DNA of 64,000 bases from Agromyces laixinhei. GTDB taxonomy: Bacteria; Actinomycetota; Actinomycetes; Actinomycetales; Microbacteriaceae. A model generated the notes under the pieces. The model was not told the origin of the DNA. It saw only the letters and a list, made by a program, of their open reading frames with translations, and made no database searches. The translations under genes were made by a program, and so were the position numbers. Shown piece by piece: positions 20,007-28,421 of this stretch (its first letter is position 1; the number at the start of each line of letters is the position of its first letter). The DNA lies in the NCBI RefSeq assembly GCF_006337065.1, contig NZ_CP040872.1:2294001-2358000 (forward strand), written 5' to 3'.

Positions 20007-20045
20007 TTCTACGCACGGTAGAACTTTCTTCTACCGAGAGTAGAA
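20007..20045. promoter_or_regulatory. tandem operator, four half-sites at 11-bp spacing, probable BlaI-type site
   Basis: The half-site TTCTAC starts at 20007 and 20029, and its complement GTAGAA starts at 20018 and 20040. Every half-site is separated from the next by exactly 5 bp, giving two TTCTAC-N5-GTAGAA dyads and a third in the middle, all phased by 11 bp, about one helical turn. It sits between divergent cydA and the BlaI-type gene. BlaI/MecI repressors bind such tandem dyads, so it probably autoregulates that gene and may also control cydABDC. Confidence 0.75.
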
Positions 20046-20075
20046 CATTTCACCGACGGCCGGTAATCTGGACGT

Positions 20076-20450
20076 ATGGCGAGTCTGGGCGAACTGGAGC
20101 GCTCCGTGATGGAGGTGCTGTGGTCGCGCGACGCCGAGCTCACGGCGAACGAACTGCGCGATGAGCTCGCGCATCGCGGCGGCGAGCCCGGGCGTTCCGT
20201 CGCGACGACGACGATGCTCACGGTGCTGTCACGACTCGAGCGCAAGGGGTTCGTGTCGCGCGCGCGCGACACCCGCCCCCACCGCTACCAGGCGCTCCTG
20301 ACCCGTGAAGAGCACACCGCTGAGCTCATGCACGAAGTGCTCGACCGCGCGAGCGATCGCGATGCCGCGCTCGCACGATTCGTCGGCACGGTGAGTGCCG
20401 GAGAGGCCGCGACGCTGCGGCGAATCCTCGACGGCCTCCCCCGATCCTGA
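20076..20450 (+). CDS. BlaI/MecI/CopY family transcriptional repressor
   Basis: A 124-residue protein with the whole BlaI architecture: an N-terminal winged helix ('LGELERSVMEVLWSRDAELTANEL', recognition helix 'TTMLTVLSRLERKGFV', wing 'RPHRYQALL') and a C-terminal helical dimerisation region. In staphylococci and mycobacteria, BlaI is inactivated by a BlaR1-type membrane metallopeptidase. The next gene, 2 bp downstream, encodes such an M56 peptidase. Its own promoter region carries two perfect operator dyads. No beta-lactamase gene is in the window; the only neighbour across the operator is cydABDC. Confidence 0.93.
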   Translation: MASLGELERSVMEVLWSRDAELTANELRDELAHRGGEPGRSVATTTMLTVLSRLERKGFVSRARDTRPHRYQALLTREEHTAELMHEVLDRASDRDAALARFVGTVSAGEAATLRRILDGLPRS

Positions 20451-20452
20451 CG

Positions 20453-21389
20453 ATGCTCGCCGTCGCCGCACTGCTCGGCGGGTTCGCCCTCCTGCTCGCC
20501 TGGCCCGTTCCCCTCGCGCTCTCGCGCGCCTCGTGGCCCGCCCGATCGCCGGCGATCGCTCTCGCGCTCTGGCAGGCGATCGCGCTCGGCGGCGGTCTCT
20601 CGATGATCGGCTGCCTGCTCGTCTTCGGCGCCTCCCCGGCCGGTTCGCTGCTGGGCGCCGCCGAAGCGCTCCTCCCCCGGCTGTTCTTCGGCCCGATCCC
20701 GCCCGAATTCGGCGTCGTGCACCTCGCGGCTCTTCACCCTCGCAGCGGGGCTCGCGCTCCACCTCGCCCTCAACCTCGCGCTGACCGCGGTGCGTGCCGA
20801 GCGCGAACGCCGCCGCCAGCACCAGCTCATCGACCTGCTCAGCGACCCGATGCCCGGTCAGCCCAGCACCCGGGTACTGGCCCATCCGGCTCCCCTCGCC
20901 TACTGCGTGCCGGGCATTCGTACGGCGACCGTGCTCACCGAAGGCCTCGTCGACGCCCTCGACGAGGCCGAGCTGCGCGCCGTCATCGCGCACGAACGCG
21001 CGCACCTCGACCAGCTCCACCACCTCGTGCTCCTGGCGTTCCGAGCCTGGCACAGCGCCCTGCCCTGGTTCCCGATCGCCAACCGCGCCGAGCGATCCGT
21101 CGCGCTCCTCGCCGAGATGCTCGCCGACGACCGCGCCCGCCGCGAAGCGGATGACGACGCGCTTCGTCGCGCGATGCTGCAGGTGGGCAGCGACGGCGAA
21201 CCCGGAGCGTATTCCGAGTCGGGCGGCGTCGTTCCCGACGCGATGATGCTCGATGCACGGCTCGCCCGCCTCGACGATTCGCAGCGCCCCTCCGGGCCGC
21301 TGACCGGCTCGGCCGTGGTGTGGGCCGCCGCGGTCATCGTCGCCGTGCCGGTCGTCGCCCTGGTCGCCACCCTCGGCGCGGTCGTCTGA
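20453..21389 (+). pseudogene. BlaR1-like M56 membrane metallopeptidase, apparent 1-bp insertion
   Basis: Membrane zinc protease of the M56/BlaR1 family, expected to sense a signal and trigger loss of the BlaI repressor. The first frame gives two hydrophobic segments and ends in the third at 'VVHLAAL'; the remainder, 'RAERERRRQHQ' onwards, lies in another frame. It has the metal motif HERAH (20991-21005), 'MLADDRARREADD' as the third-ligand region, and a final membrane segment. Removing one G in CGCGGCTCTT near 20725 restores 'LFTLAAGLALHLALNLAL' and a 311-residue protein without a PBP-like sensor domain. It follows the repressor gene by 2 bp. The break could be error or real; everything else looks functional. 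Confidence 0.85.
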
Positions 21390-21470
21390 CCGGCCACGCT
21401 CCGAGGCGCTCGCAGCGAATCATTCCGCGGGGTGATGCCGTTGTCCAGCGCGGGTCGCTACGCTCGAACG

Positions 21471-22220
21471 ATGAACGAGATCCTCGACTGGATCCTCGAC
21501 ACCGTACAGGCCGTCGAACCGATCGCCCGAACGCTGATCGCCGGCATCGGCATACTGCTCGAGACCTCCGTGCTCATCGGCCTCGTCGTACCGGGCGACA
21601 CGATCGTGATCGTCGCCTCGACGGCCGTCGGCGGCATCGGCGAGTACCTCGCGCTCACGGTCACGGTCATCGTCGGCGCGCTCATCGGTGAGAGCATCGG
21701 CTTCGCCCTCGGCCGGTGGTTCGGTCCGCACATCCACCGCTCATGGGTCGGGCGCAGGATCGGCGATGAGAATTGGGCGAAGGCCCGGCGATACCTCGAA
21801 CGCCGCGGCGGCCCCGCCGTCTTCATCTCGAGGTTCCTCCCCGTGTTGCACTCGCTCATCCCCCTCACCGTCGGCATGAGTTCGATGCGATATCGCAGGT
21901 TCATGGCCTGGACGGTGCCGGCATGCGTCATCTGGGCCTTCACCTACGTGACGGTCGGGTGGCTGGCCGCGGGCAGCTACCGGGAGCTGAGCGGGCAACT
22001 GCACTGGGCGGGCTACCTGTTCGTCGGCGTCATCGCACTCTTCCTCCTGGCGGTCTGGAGCGTGAAGAAGCTCCTCGTGCGCTCCGAGGCCAAGCACATG
22101 AGGGCGACGGATGCCCCGGAGCAGGTGTCGTCGAAGGCCGACGGCGGGGTGCCCGCCGACGGCGAAGGGCCGGACACCGCGGCATCCGACCCTTCGAACC
22201 TCGACGCGAAGAACCGCTAG
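21471..22220 (+). CDS. DedA family membrane protein
   Basis: A 249-residue polytopic membrane protein of the DedA/SNARE-associated (VTT) family. Members flip or recycle undecaprenyl phosphate and other lipid carriers or affect membrane homeostasis. Family hallmarks seen are 'ETSVLIGLVVPGDTIVIVAS' near the N-terminus, 'GESIGFALGRWFG', and 'RYLERRGGPAVFISRFLPVLHSLIPLTVGMSSM', which holds the conserved arginines and glycines. Four to five membrane segments are visible. I took the ATG at 21471; an upstream in-frame ATG adds a non-family extension. The stop overlaps that of the convergent binding-protein gene at a CTAG. Confidence 0.92.
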   Translation: MNEILDWILDTVQAVEPIARTLIAGIGILLETSVLIGLVVPGDTIVIVASTAVGGIGEYLALTVTVIVGALIGESIGFALGRWFGPHIHRSWVGRRIGDENWAKARRYLERRGGPAVFISRFLPVLHSLIPLTVGMSSMRYRRFMAWTVPACVIWAFTYVTVGWLAAGSYRELSGQLHWAGYLFVGVIALFLLAVWSVKKLLVRSEAKHMRATDAPEQVSSKADGGVPADGEGPDTAASDPSNLDAKNR

Positions 22221-23143
22221 AAGAGCGACTTCTCGGCGAGCCAGTCCGTCGCGATCTGCTCGGCCGACTGCTGTTCGTCGACGCTCAAGGCGTTGAGCGC
22301 CACGAGGTCGTCGGCGGTCAACGCCGCGCTCACGGTGTTGACGACCTCTGCCATCTCGTCAGTGACCTTCTCACTCACGACCGGCACCACGTTCGACGCC
22401 AGGAAGAGCCCTTCGGGGTCTTCGAGCGTCACGAGGTCGCTCGTCGAGATCGCCGGGTTGGCGCTGAAGATGTTGACGAGCTGCACTTGGCCGTCTTCGA
22501 GCGCTTTGATGGTCAGCGGGCCGCCGTTGTCTTCGATCGGGGTGAACCCGACCTCGACGCCGTACACCGACTCGAGGCCATCGGGACCGTATGGGCGTGT
22601 CGCGAGTTCGGAGTTGCCGCCGAGAGTCAGCGGAGTCGTGACCCCCGCGAGGTCGGCAAGACTCGTCACCCCGTTCGCCTCCGAGAACTCCTTCGTGACG
22701 TTGTAGGAGTCTTGGTCGGTGGCGGGTGCCTGATCGAGCACGCGCAGTCCGTCAGGCAGCGAAGTCTCGAGCTCGGCGTACACGTCGTCGCTCGTCGTGG
22801 CCGTCGTATCGGGCACGTAGTACTGCAGCAGGTTGCCCGTGTACTCGGGGAAGACGTCGATCTCGCCGGCCTCGATCTCGGGGATGTACACCTCGCGCTG
22901 GCCGATGCGGAACTGGCGATCGACGGTGAATCCGTTCTCCTCGAGCGCCTGTGCGTAGATCTCGGCGATGATCTCGTTGGAGTAGTAGTCCTGCGAGCCG
23001 ACGACGATCGCCTCGGACGAAGCGTCGCCGGTTTCCGATCCGCTCTCCAGCGGATCACCCGACGCGCACCCTGCCAGGGCCACTGTCGCCCCGACCGCGA
23101 CCGCTGCGAGTGCAACGAGCCGGCCTTTTCCTGTGATGTTCAT
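22217..23143 (-). CDS. osmoprotectant ABC transporter substrate-binding lipoprotein
   Basis: A 308-residue periplasmic-type binding protein (OpuAC/ProX family) for glycine betaine, choline or related quaternary amines. It has a lipoprotein signal peptide with lipobox LAGC, modified Cys26, so it is anchored outside the membrane. 'IVVGSQDYYSNEIIAEIYAQALEENG' and 'IPEIEAGEIDVFPEYTGNLLQYY' are typical of OpuBC/OpuCC proteins, where aromatic residues form the amine cage. Start is the ATG at 23143, overlapping the permease stop by 4 bp. It is last of a four-gene operon. The exact ligand cannot be predicted. Confidence 0.93.
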   Translation of the reverse strand: MNITGKGRLVALAAVAVGATVALAGCASGDPLESGSETGDASSEAIVVGSQDYYSNEIIAEIYAQALEENGFTVDRQFRIGQREVYIPEIEAGEIDVFPEYTGNLLQYYVPDTTATTSDDVYAELETSLPDGLRVLDQAPATDQDSYNVTKEFSEANGVTSLADLAGVTTPLTLGGNSELATRPYGPDGLESVYGVEVGFTPIEDNGGPLTIKALEDGQVQLVNIFSANPAISTSDLVTLEDPEGLFLASNVVPVVSEKVTDEMAEVVNTVSAALTADDLVALNALSVDEQQSAEQIATDWLAEKSLF

Positions 23144-23883
23144 TCTCGATTCCCTTCGGTGACGGGTTGCCCCACGACCGCTCGGGGCCGGGTCGGCCCT
23201 GAGCGGAGCTGTCTGGTTCTGGTCGCCCGCACGCCGGCGGGCACGACGAGGCGCTGCACGATGGCGAAGACGCCGTCGATCGCGAGAGCGAGCAGGATCA
23301 CGAGGATCGAACCGCCGAGCATCTCGTCGTAGTTGCGGGTCTTCAGCCCCGCGAAGATGAACCGGCCGAGGCCGAAATCGGCGATGTAGGCTGCGAGCGT
23401 CGCCGTCGCGACGATCTGCAGCGTCGCAGACCGGATGCCGCCCACGACGATGGGCATGCCGAGCGGGAGTTCGACCTTGCCGACGATCTGCCGCTCGCGC
23501 ATGCCCATGGCGCGCGCGGCGTCGACCGTGCGCCGATCGACGGATTCGAGACCCGCGTACGCTCCCGCCAGCAGCGGCGGGATCGCGAGGATGACGAGCG
23601 CGATGATCGGTGCGCGCAGGCCGATGCCGAGCCAGAGTCCGAACAGGGTCAGCACGCCCAGGGTGGGCAGCGCACGGAGGCCGCCCGCGATCATCACCGT
23701 GAGCTCTCTGCCCCGCCCGGTGTGCCCGACGAACGCTCCGATCGGCAGCGCGATGAGCGCGGCGATGGCGAGCACGATCACCGAGATCGCGAGATGCTGC
23801 ACGATGCGCTCGGGAATGCTCCCGGCCCCGGTCCAATTCGCGGGGTCGATGATCCAGGCGATGGCCTCGAGCACGAGGTTCAC
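23140..23883 (-). CDS. osmoprotectant ABC transporter permease
   Basis: A 247-residue membrane component with five to six hydrophobic segments and the ABC-permease EAA loop 'AARAMGMRERQIVGKVELPLGMP'. It resembles OpuBB/OpuBD permeases. The GTG at 23883 overlaps the end of the upstream permease by 4 bp; this and the ATGA overlap with the binding-protein gene show tight coupling. The frame is open further upstream, inside the previous gene, but the residues there are not membrane-like. Confidence 0.92.
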   Translation of the reverse strand: MNLVLEAIAWIIDPANWTGAGSIPERIVQHLAISVIVLAIAALIALPIGAFVGHTGRGRELTVMIAGGLRALPTLGVLTLFGLWLGIGLRAPIIALVILAIPPLLAGAYAGLESVDRRTVDAARAMGMRERQIVGKVELPLGMPIVVGGIRSATLQIVATATLAAYIADFGLGRFIFAGLKTRNYDEMLGGSILVILLALAIDGVFAIVQRLVVPAGVRATRTRQLRSGPTRPRAVVGQPVTEGNRE

Positions 23884-24572
23884 GAGCGGTCGACCTCCTT
23901 CACGAGCGTCGTCGCCGCGGCACCCCTGCCCGTCTTCGCCTTCGGCCTCGACCACGGCATGAGCATCCGCCCGAGGGCCACGCTCGCCCAGTCGAGCCCG
24001 ATCGCGAGGGCCATGGTGGCAACGATGCCCGTCACGATCTCGCCTTCGATACCACGCTGCAGCCCGTCGGTGAAGAGGCTGCCGAGACTCTGCACGCCGA
24101 TGACGGCGCCGATCGTCGCGAGGCTCACGGTGCTCACGATGACGACCCGGAGTCCGGAGAGCAGCACCGGTCCGGCGAGCGGCAGCTCGACCGCCCAGAA
24201 GCGGCCCGTCGACGAATAGCCGATCGCGGTCGCCGACTGCCGCACGTCGGGTTCGACCGCGTCGAACGCGTCGGCGGCGGTACGTACGATCACGGCGATG
24301 CCGTAGAGCGTCAACGCGACCACGAGGTTGATCGGGGAGGTCGTGCGCTGCCCGGTGACGACCGGCAGTGCGATGAGCAGCGCGAGCGACGGGATCGCGT
24401 ACAGGAGCCCGCAGAGCGTGAGCAGCACCCCGCGCGACCACTGGTGGCGATGCGCGAGCCATCCGATCGGCACGGAGATCACGAAGCTCAGTATGATCGC
24501 GGGCACCGACAATGCCAGGTGGATGAGCAACAGCTCGCCGACCAGGTCGAGGTTCGCCCAGAACCAGGTCAC
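23880..24572 (-). CDS. osmoprotectant ABC transporter permease
   Basis: A 230-residue permease, the heterodimer partner of the next gene. It has several hydrophobic helices, the first starting 'LLLIHLALSVPAIILSF', and the EAA loop 'SATAIGYSSTGRFWAVELPLAGP'. It is shorter than ProW because it lacks the extra N-terminal part, as usual for the OpuB/OpuC type. Its start overlaps the ATPase gene by 4 bp. Confidence 0.92.
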   Translation of the reverse strand: MTWFWANLDLVGELLLIHLALSVPAIILSFVISVPIGWLAHRHQWSRGVLLTLCGLLYAIPSLALLIALPVVTGQRTTSPINLVVALTLYGIAVIVRTAADAFDAVEPDVRQSATAIGYSSTGRFWAVELPLAGPVLLSGLRVVIVSTVSLATIGAVIGVQSLGSLFTDGLQRGIEGEIVTGIVATMALAIGLDWASVALGRMLMPWSRPKAKTGRGAAATTLVKEVDRS

Positions 24573-25381
24573 GAGGCGAGCACTCCCGCGGGGCGTCCGT
24601 CGTCGTCGACGACGAGCCTGCGCCCGTCGACCTCGGTCACGTGCAGGGCGCGCTTGCCGCGATCGGCCCCGACGAAGTCGGCGACGAAGTCGTCGGCGGG
24701 ATTCGCGAGGATCTCCGCCGGTGACGCGGCCTGCGAGATCTGACCGCCGAGCTGCATGATCACGACCTGATCGCCGAGGAGGAACGCCTCGTCGATGTCA
24801 TGGGTGACGAAGACGACGGTCTTGCCGAGTTCGCCCTGCAGACGCAGCAGCTCCCGCTGCAGTTCGGCACGCACGATCGGGTCGACGGCTCCGAACGGCT
24901 CGTCCATGAGCAGGATGTTGGGGTCGACGGCGAGTCCGCGTGCGACGCCGACGCGTTGCTGCTGCCCACCCGAGAGCTGGCTCGGATATTTATCGGCGAG
25001 CGAGCGGTCGAGCCCCACGGTGTCGAGCAGTTCGAGCGCCCGAGCGTGCGCTTCGCGCCTCCGTTCGCCGCAGAGCATCGGCACGGTGGCGACGTTGTCG
25101 ATCACCTTTCGGTGCGGCAGCAGCCCCGAGTTCTGCATCACGTAGCCGATACCGCGTCGAAGCCCGACGGGTTCGAGCGTGGCGACATCCGTGCCGTCGA
25201 TGAGCACCTGGCCCGACGTCGCATCCACCATGCGGTTGATCATGCGCAGGAGCGTCGTCTTGCCCGAGCCGGAAGAGCCGACGAGGACCGTCGTCTTCCG
25301 CGGCGGGATGACGATGTCGACGCCCGAGACGGCGACGGTGCCGTCGGGGAACTGCTTCGTGACGCCACGGAACTCGATCAT
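24569..25381 (-). CDS. osmoprotectant ABC transporter ATP-binding protein
   Basis: A 270-residue ATPase that opens the operon and energises uptake. Walker A GSSGSGKTT, Q-loop 'GYVMQNSGLLPH', signature LSGGQQQRV, Walker B ILLMDEPFGAVD and the switch histidine in 'VTHDIDEAFLLG' are all intact. After the ATPase there is only a short tail ('VDGRRLVVDDDGRPAGVLAS') in place of the two CBS domains of OpuAA/ProV, so ionic-strength sensing by CBS is probably absent. Operon order is ATPase, permease, permease, binding protein. Confidence 0.94.
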   Translation of the reverse strand: MIEFRGVTKQFPDGTVAVSGVDIVIPPRKTTVLVGSSGSGKTTLLRMINRMVDATSGQVLIDGTDVATLEPVGLRRGIGYVMQNSGLLPHRKVIDNVATVPMLCGERRREAHARALELLDTVGLDRSLADKYPSQLSGGQQQRVGVARGLAVDPNILLMDEPFGAVDPIVRAELQRELLRLQGELGKTVVFVTHDIDEAFLLGDQVVIMQLGGQISQAASPAEILANPADDFVADFVGADRGKRALHVTEVDGRRLVVDDDGRPAGVLAS

Positions 25382-25485
25382 GCTGCCTCATTCCACGCCC
25401 GGCGTTCGCCGGACCGGATACCAGCCAAACACCATTCGCAGCTCTGGGCAACGAGCACGACTCGGCGCGTCGCGCCCGCAGCGCG

Positions 25486-26148
25486 TCAGGCGACGTGGCT
25501 GGCCGCGACCGGCTCGCCGAGGTGTTCGGTGAGGTACTCGCGCACGAGGCGCTTCGCCTCAGCGAGGTACCGGTCATCGCCCGCGACATCCCGCTCGAAT
25601 GCACGGCTGACGAGGGCATCGCCCAGCTCGATCGAGACACCGATGCGGAAGCGCAGCTCGGCCTGGTCGGAGTCGCCGCCGAACTCGGCCTCGATGAGGC
25701 GCGCGAGGCGGTGGGCGAGCTCGGGTTCGATGTCACCCTCGGCGGTCTCACGGCGCCCAGCGTGCACGACGCTGAAACCCGGTTCGTCGCGATACATCGC
25801 GGCCGCCGCTTCGAGCGCCACATCCATGACGTGCCACCAGTGGAGCAGCTCGATGCCCTCCATGTCGTCGGCGACGCGCTCGCGGAAGCGCCGGACCGAA
25901 CGTTCGCGGAGCGCGTACAGCACGGCAACGCGATCGGGGAAGTACCGGTACACCGTGCCGATCGAGGCGCCGGCACGTTCGGCGACCATCTGCGTGGTCA
26001 GCCGTTCGAACCCGGACTCGTCGACGATCTCGGCCGCGGCATCGAGCAGGGCGTCGAGCCGCTGCGTGCTGCGTCGCTGGGTCGGTTCGGTGCGGATCGA
26101 GCGTCTCCGTCGCGGATCGGCCCCCAGGATCAGGTCGACGTTGGGCAC
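25486..26148 (-). CDS. TetR family transcriptional regulator
   Basis: A 220-residue one-component regulator. The N-terminal helix-turn-helix lies at about residues 28-75: 'RLDALLDAAAEIVDESG', then 'TTQMVAERAGASIGTVYRYFPDR', the classic TetR recognition helix. The rest is a helical ligand-binding domain with no family-specific features visible ('LLHWWHVMDVALEAAAAMYRDEPGF'). It lies about 100 bp upstream of the osmoprotectant operon on the same strand, so it could control that operon or itself; neither is shown. The basic extension before the HTH (RRRRSIRTEPTQRRSTQR) is common in actinobacterial members. Confidence 0.9.
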   Translation of the reverse strand: MPNVDLILGADPRRRRSIRTEPTQRRSTQRLDALLDAAAEIVDESGFERLTTQMVAERAGASIGTVYRYFPDRVAVLYALRERSVRRFRERVADDMEGIELLHWWHVMDVALEAAAAMYRDEPGFSVVHAGRRETAEGDIEPELAHRLARLIEAEFGGDSDQAELRFRIGVSIELGDALVSRAFERDVAGDDRYLAEAKRLVREYLTEHLGEPVAASHVA

Positions 26149-26253
26149 GGAACCTCCTCAGTTGCCCGTCCACTCTACCCGGAGCGACGCCCGTCATCCG
26201 ACCACGGCACGCTCGTTTCGCACCGGGGCGCCGCCCCATGACAGACTGAGTGG

Positions 26254-27312
26254 ATGCCGGCGAGCTCCCCCACTCCGGCCGGGCAACGAGAGCATCAGGT
26301 CCGGCATCGTGCCGCGCGCCTCGAAGACCGCATCCACGAGATCCGTGACCGCTGGGCCCGACGACGAGGCCATGTTCCGACCGTCGTGCCCTACACCGGC
26401 TACGGCTCCACCGAATGGGTTCGAGTGCTCTGCCGCGTCCTGCTCAGTCGGCCGGTCGACCCCGATGACACGTCGAAGCGGCGGCGTCGCCGCCGTGAAC
26501 AGGGCATCCGCGGATGGCGCAGCTTCACGAGCGTGCCGGTCAGCGATGTGCCCGTCGTGATCGAGGTCGGCGGCAGCCGCATCGAAGTGCTCGCCGACCG
26601 CGGCGGGGTGGTCGACACGAAGGTGCCCGTCGAACTCGAGCCCGGTTGGCACCGTGCGACCCTGTACACCGAGGGGGCCGAACCCGTCGAGGCACCGATC
26701 TGGATCGTCGGTCCGGACGTCGGGTTCGGCGTCATCTCCGACGTCGACGACACGGTGATGGTCACCGCACTCCCCCGGCCGTTCGTCGCCTTCTGGAACA
26801 CCTTCGTGCTCGACGAGCACGCGCGAATCCCCACCCCGGGCATGGCGGTGCTGTTCGAGCGACTGGTGCGCGCGCACCCGGGGTCGCCGGTCATCTACCT
26901 CTCGACCGGTGCTTGGAATGTCGCACCGACGCTCACGCGATTCCTCTCGCGCAACCTCTATCCGGTCGGTCCCCTGCTCCTCACCGACTGGGGGCCGACG
27001 CACGACCGCTGGTTCCGAAGCGGCCGGGCGCACAAGCAGGAGAACCTCCGCAGGCTCGCCGAGGAGTTCCCCGACATCCGATGGCTCCTGATCGGCGATG
27101 ACGGTCAGCACGATGAAGAGCTCTACGAGCGTTTCGCGCTCGAGCATCCCGAGAACGTCGCCGCCGTCGCGATCCGCCGACTCTCCGCAGGCGAGGCCGT
27201 GCTCGCCGGCGGCCGCACCAAGGGCGAGCAGCACGCTCCGAGCGTGCCCTGGGTCTCGGCGAGCGACGGCTCGGCGATCGCCGACCGGCTCGCCGACCTC
27301 GGCGTGCTCTGA
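26254..27312 (+). CDS. App1 family (DUF2183) phosphatase-like protein
   Basis: A 352-residue protein of the App1/DUF2183 family, related to the yeast phosphatidate phosphatase App1. The HAD-type catalytic motif DVDDT at residues 163-167 (in 'GVISDVDDTVM') has both aspartates and the threonine of the DxDxT signature, as in Mg-dependent lipid phosphatases. Further conserved segments are 'PVIYLSTGAWNVAPTLTRFL' and 'LIGDDGQHDEELY'. The N-terminal half (about 40-150) is a beta-rich domain also found in bacterial members. There is no signal peptide. It converges on pyrD with only 6 bp between stops. The substrate in bacteria is unproven. Confidence 0.88.
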   Translation: MPASSPTPAGQREHQVRHRAARLEDRIHEIRDRWARRRGHVPTVVPYTGYGSTEWVRVLCRVLLSRPVDPDDTSKRRRRRREQGIRGWRSFTSVPVSDVPVVIEVGGSRIEVLADRGGVVDTKVPVELEPGWHRATLYTEGAEPVEAPIWIVGPDVGFGVISDVDDTVMVTALPRPFVAFWNTFVLDEHARIPTPGMAVLFERLVRAHPGSPVIYLSTGAWNVAPTLTRFLSRNLYPVGPLLLTDWGPTHDRWFRSGRAHKQENLRRLAEEFPDIRWLLIGDDGQHDEELYERFALEHPENVAAVAIRRLSAGEAVLAGGRTKGEQHAPSVPWVSASDGSAIADRLADLGVL

Positions 27313-27318
27313 CCGGAA

Positions 27319-28371
27319 CTACGCCGCGACTGCGGGGCGTCGCCCGCGTGCGAGCCGCGCGAGCCCCCGGTTGACCTGCCTGGCCCACAGGGGACCGAGG
27401 TAGAGGAAGGCCGTATACCCCTGCACGAGGGTGGCGCCGGCATCGAGTCGTTCCTGCACGTCGGCGGCGGTCTCGACCCCGCCGACCGAGACGACGCAGA
27501 GCTCAGCGGGCACCTGTGCACGGATGAGGCGGAGCACCTCGAGCGATCGAGCGGCGAGCGGCGCGCCCGAGAGTCCGCCGGCACCGATTGCCTCGACAGC
27601 GGATGCCTCGGCGCGGAGCCCCTCTCGGGAGATGGTCGTGTTCGTCGCGATGATGCCGTCGAGGCCGAGGCGGCCGACGAGTTCGCAGATGCGTACGATC
27701 TCCGAGTCGGCGAGATCGGGGGCGATCTTCACGAGCAGGGGGGTCTCGCCCGCCGCCGCGCGGACCGCTTCGAGGAGCGGCGCGAGCGAGTCGATCTCCT
27801 GCAGGCCGCGAAGGCCCGGAGTGTTCGGCGAGCTGACGTTCACCACGAGGTAGTCGGCGTACGGCGCGAGCACCGTGGCGCTCCGCTCGTAGTCGGCGAT
27901 CGCGTCCTCGACGGCCGTCACCCGGCTCTTGCCGATGTTCACGCCGAGCACCGGTCGGTGGCGGCGACGTGACAGCCGGGAGAGACGACCGGCCGCGGCA
28001 TCCGCACCGCGATTGTTGAAGCCCATGCGGTTGACGACCGCTCGATCGCTCACGAGCCGGAAGAGTCGCGGGCGCGGGTTGCCCGGCTGGGCGATCGCCG
28101 TGATGGTGCCGACCTCGACGTGCCCGAAGCCGAGGTGTCCGAGGCCCCGCACCGCGAATCCGTCTTTGTCGAAGCCGGCGGCGACGCCGAACGGTGACGG
28201 GAAGCGCAGGCCCAGGGTCTCGACGGAGAGCGCCGGATCAGGCGCCGTGAAGCGCTCGACGAGCCTGCCGAGACCGAGCGTCGGCAGCGCCCGGATGGCG
28301 CGGAACGCGAGATGGTGGGCATCCTCCGGGTCCATGCGGGAGAGGAAGACGGAGAAGAGAAGTCGATACAT
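27319..28371 (-). CDS. pyrD: dihydroorotate dehydrogenase (quinone), class 2
   Basis: A 350-residue FMN enzyme that oxidises dihydroorotate to orotate in pyrimidine synthesis, passing electrons to quinone at the membrane. The N-terminal helical extension (about 1-45) that reaches the quinone marks class 2. 'GVAAGFDKDGF' binds FMN, and the catalytic serine lies in 'VVNVSSPNTPGLRGLQ' (Ser180/181), serine rather than cysteine again being class 2. It is last in the long minus-strand run, 50 bp after nrdR. Confidence 0.96.
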   Translation of the reverse strand: MYRLLFSVFLSRMDPEDAHHLAFRAIRALPTLGLGRLVERFTAPDPALSVETLGLRFPSPFGVAAGFDKDGFAVRGLGHLGFGHVEVGTITAIAQPGNPRPRLFRLVSDRAVVNRMGFNNRGADAAAGRLSRLSRRRHRPVLGVNIGKSRVTAVEDAIADYERSATVLAPYADYLVVNVSSPNTPGLRGLQEIDSLAPLLEAVRAAAGETPLLVKIAPDLADSEIVRICELVGRLGLDGIIATNTTISREGLRAEASAVEAIGAGGLSGAPLAARSLEVLRLIRAQVPAELCVVSVGGVETAADVQERLDAGATLVQGYTAFLYLGPLWARQVNRGLARLARGRRPAVAA

Positions 28372-28421
28372 CGCGCCTCAGGCTACCGGAACAGGAGCGC
28401 CCGGCCCGACCCGGTCCGACC

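Noticed and set aside
20229..21053. A minus-strand open frame of 274 codons opposite the BlaI and M56 genes
   Set aside because: Arg/Glu-rich antisense shadow with no homology pattern; the plus-strand genes carry clear motifs.
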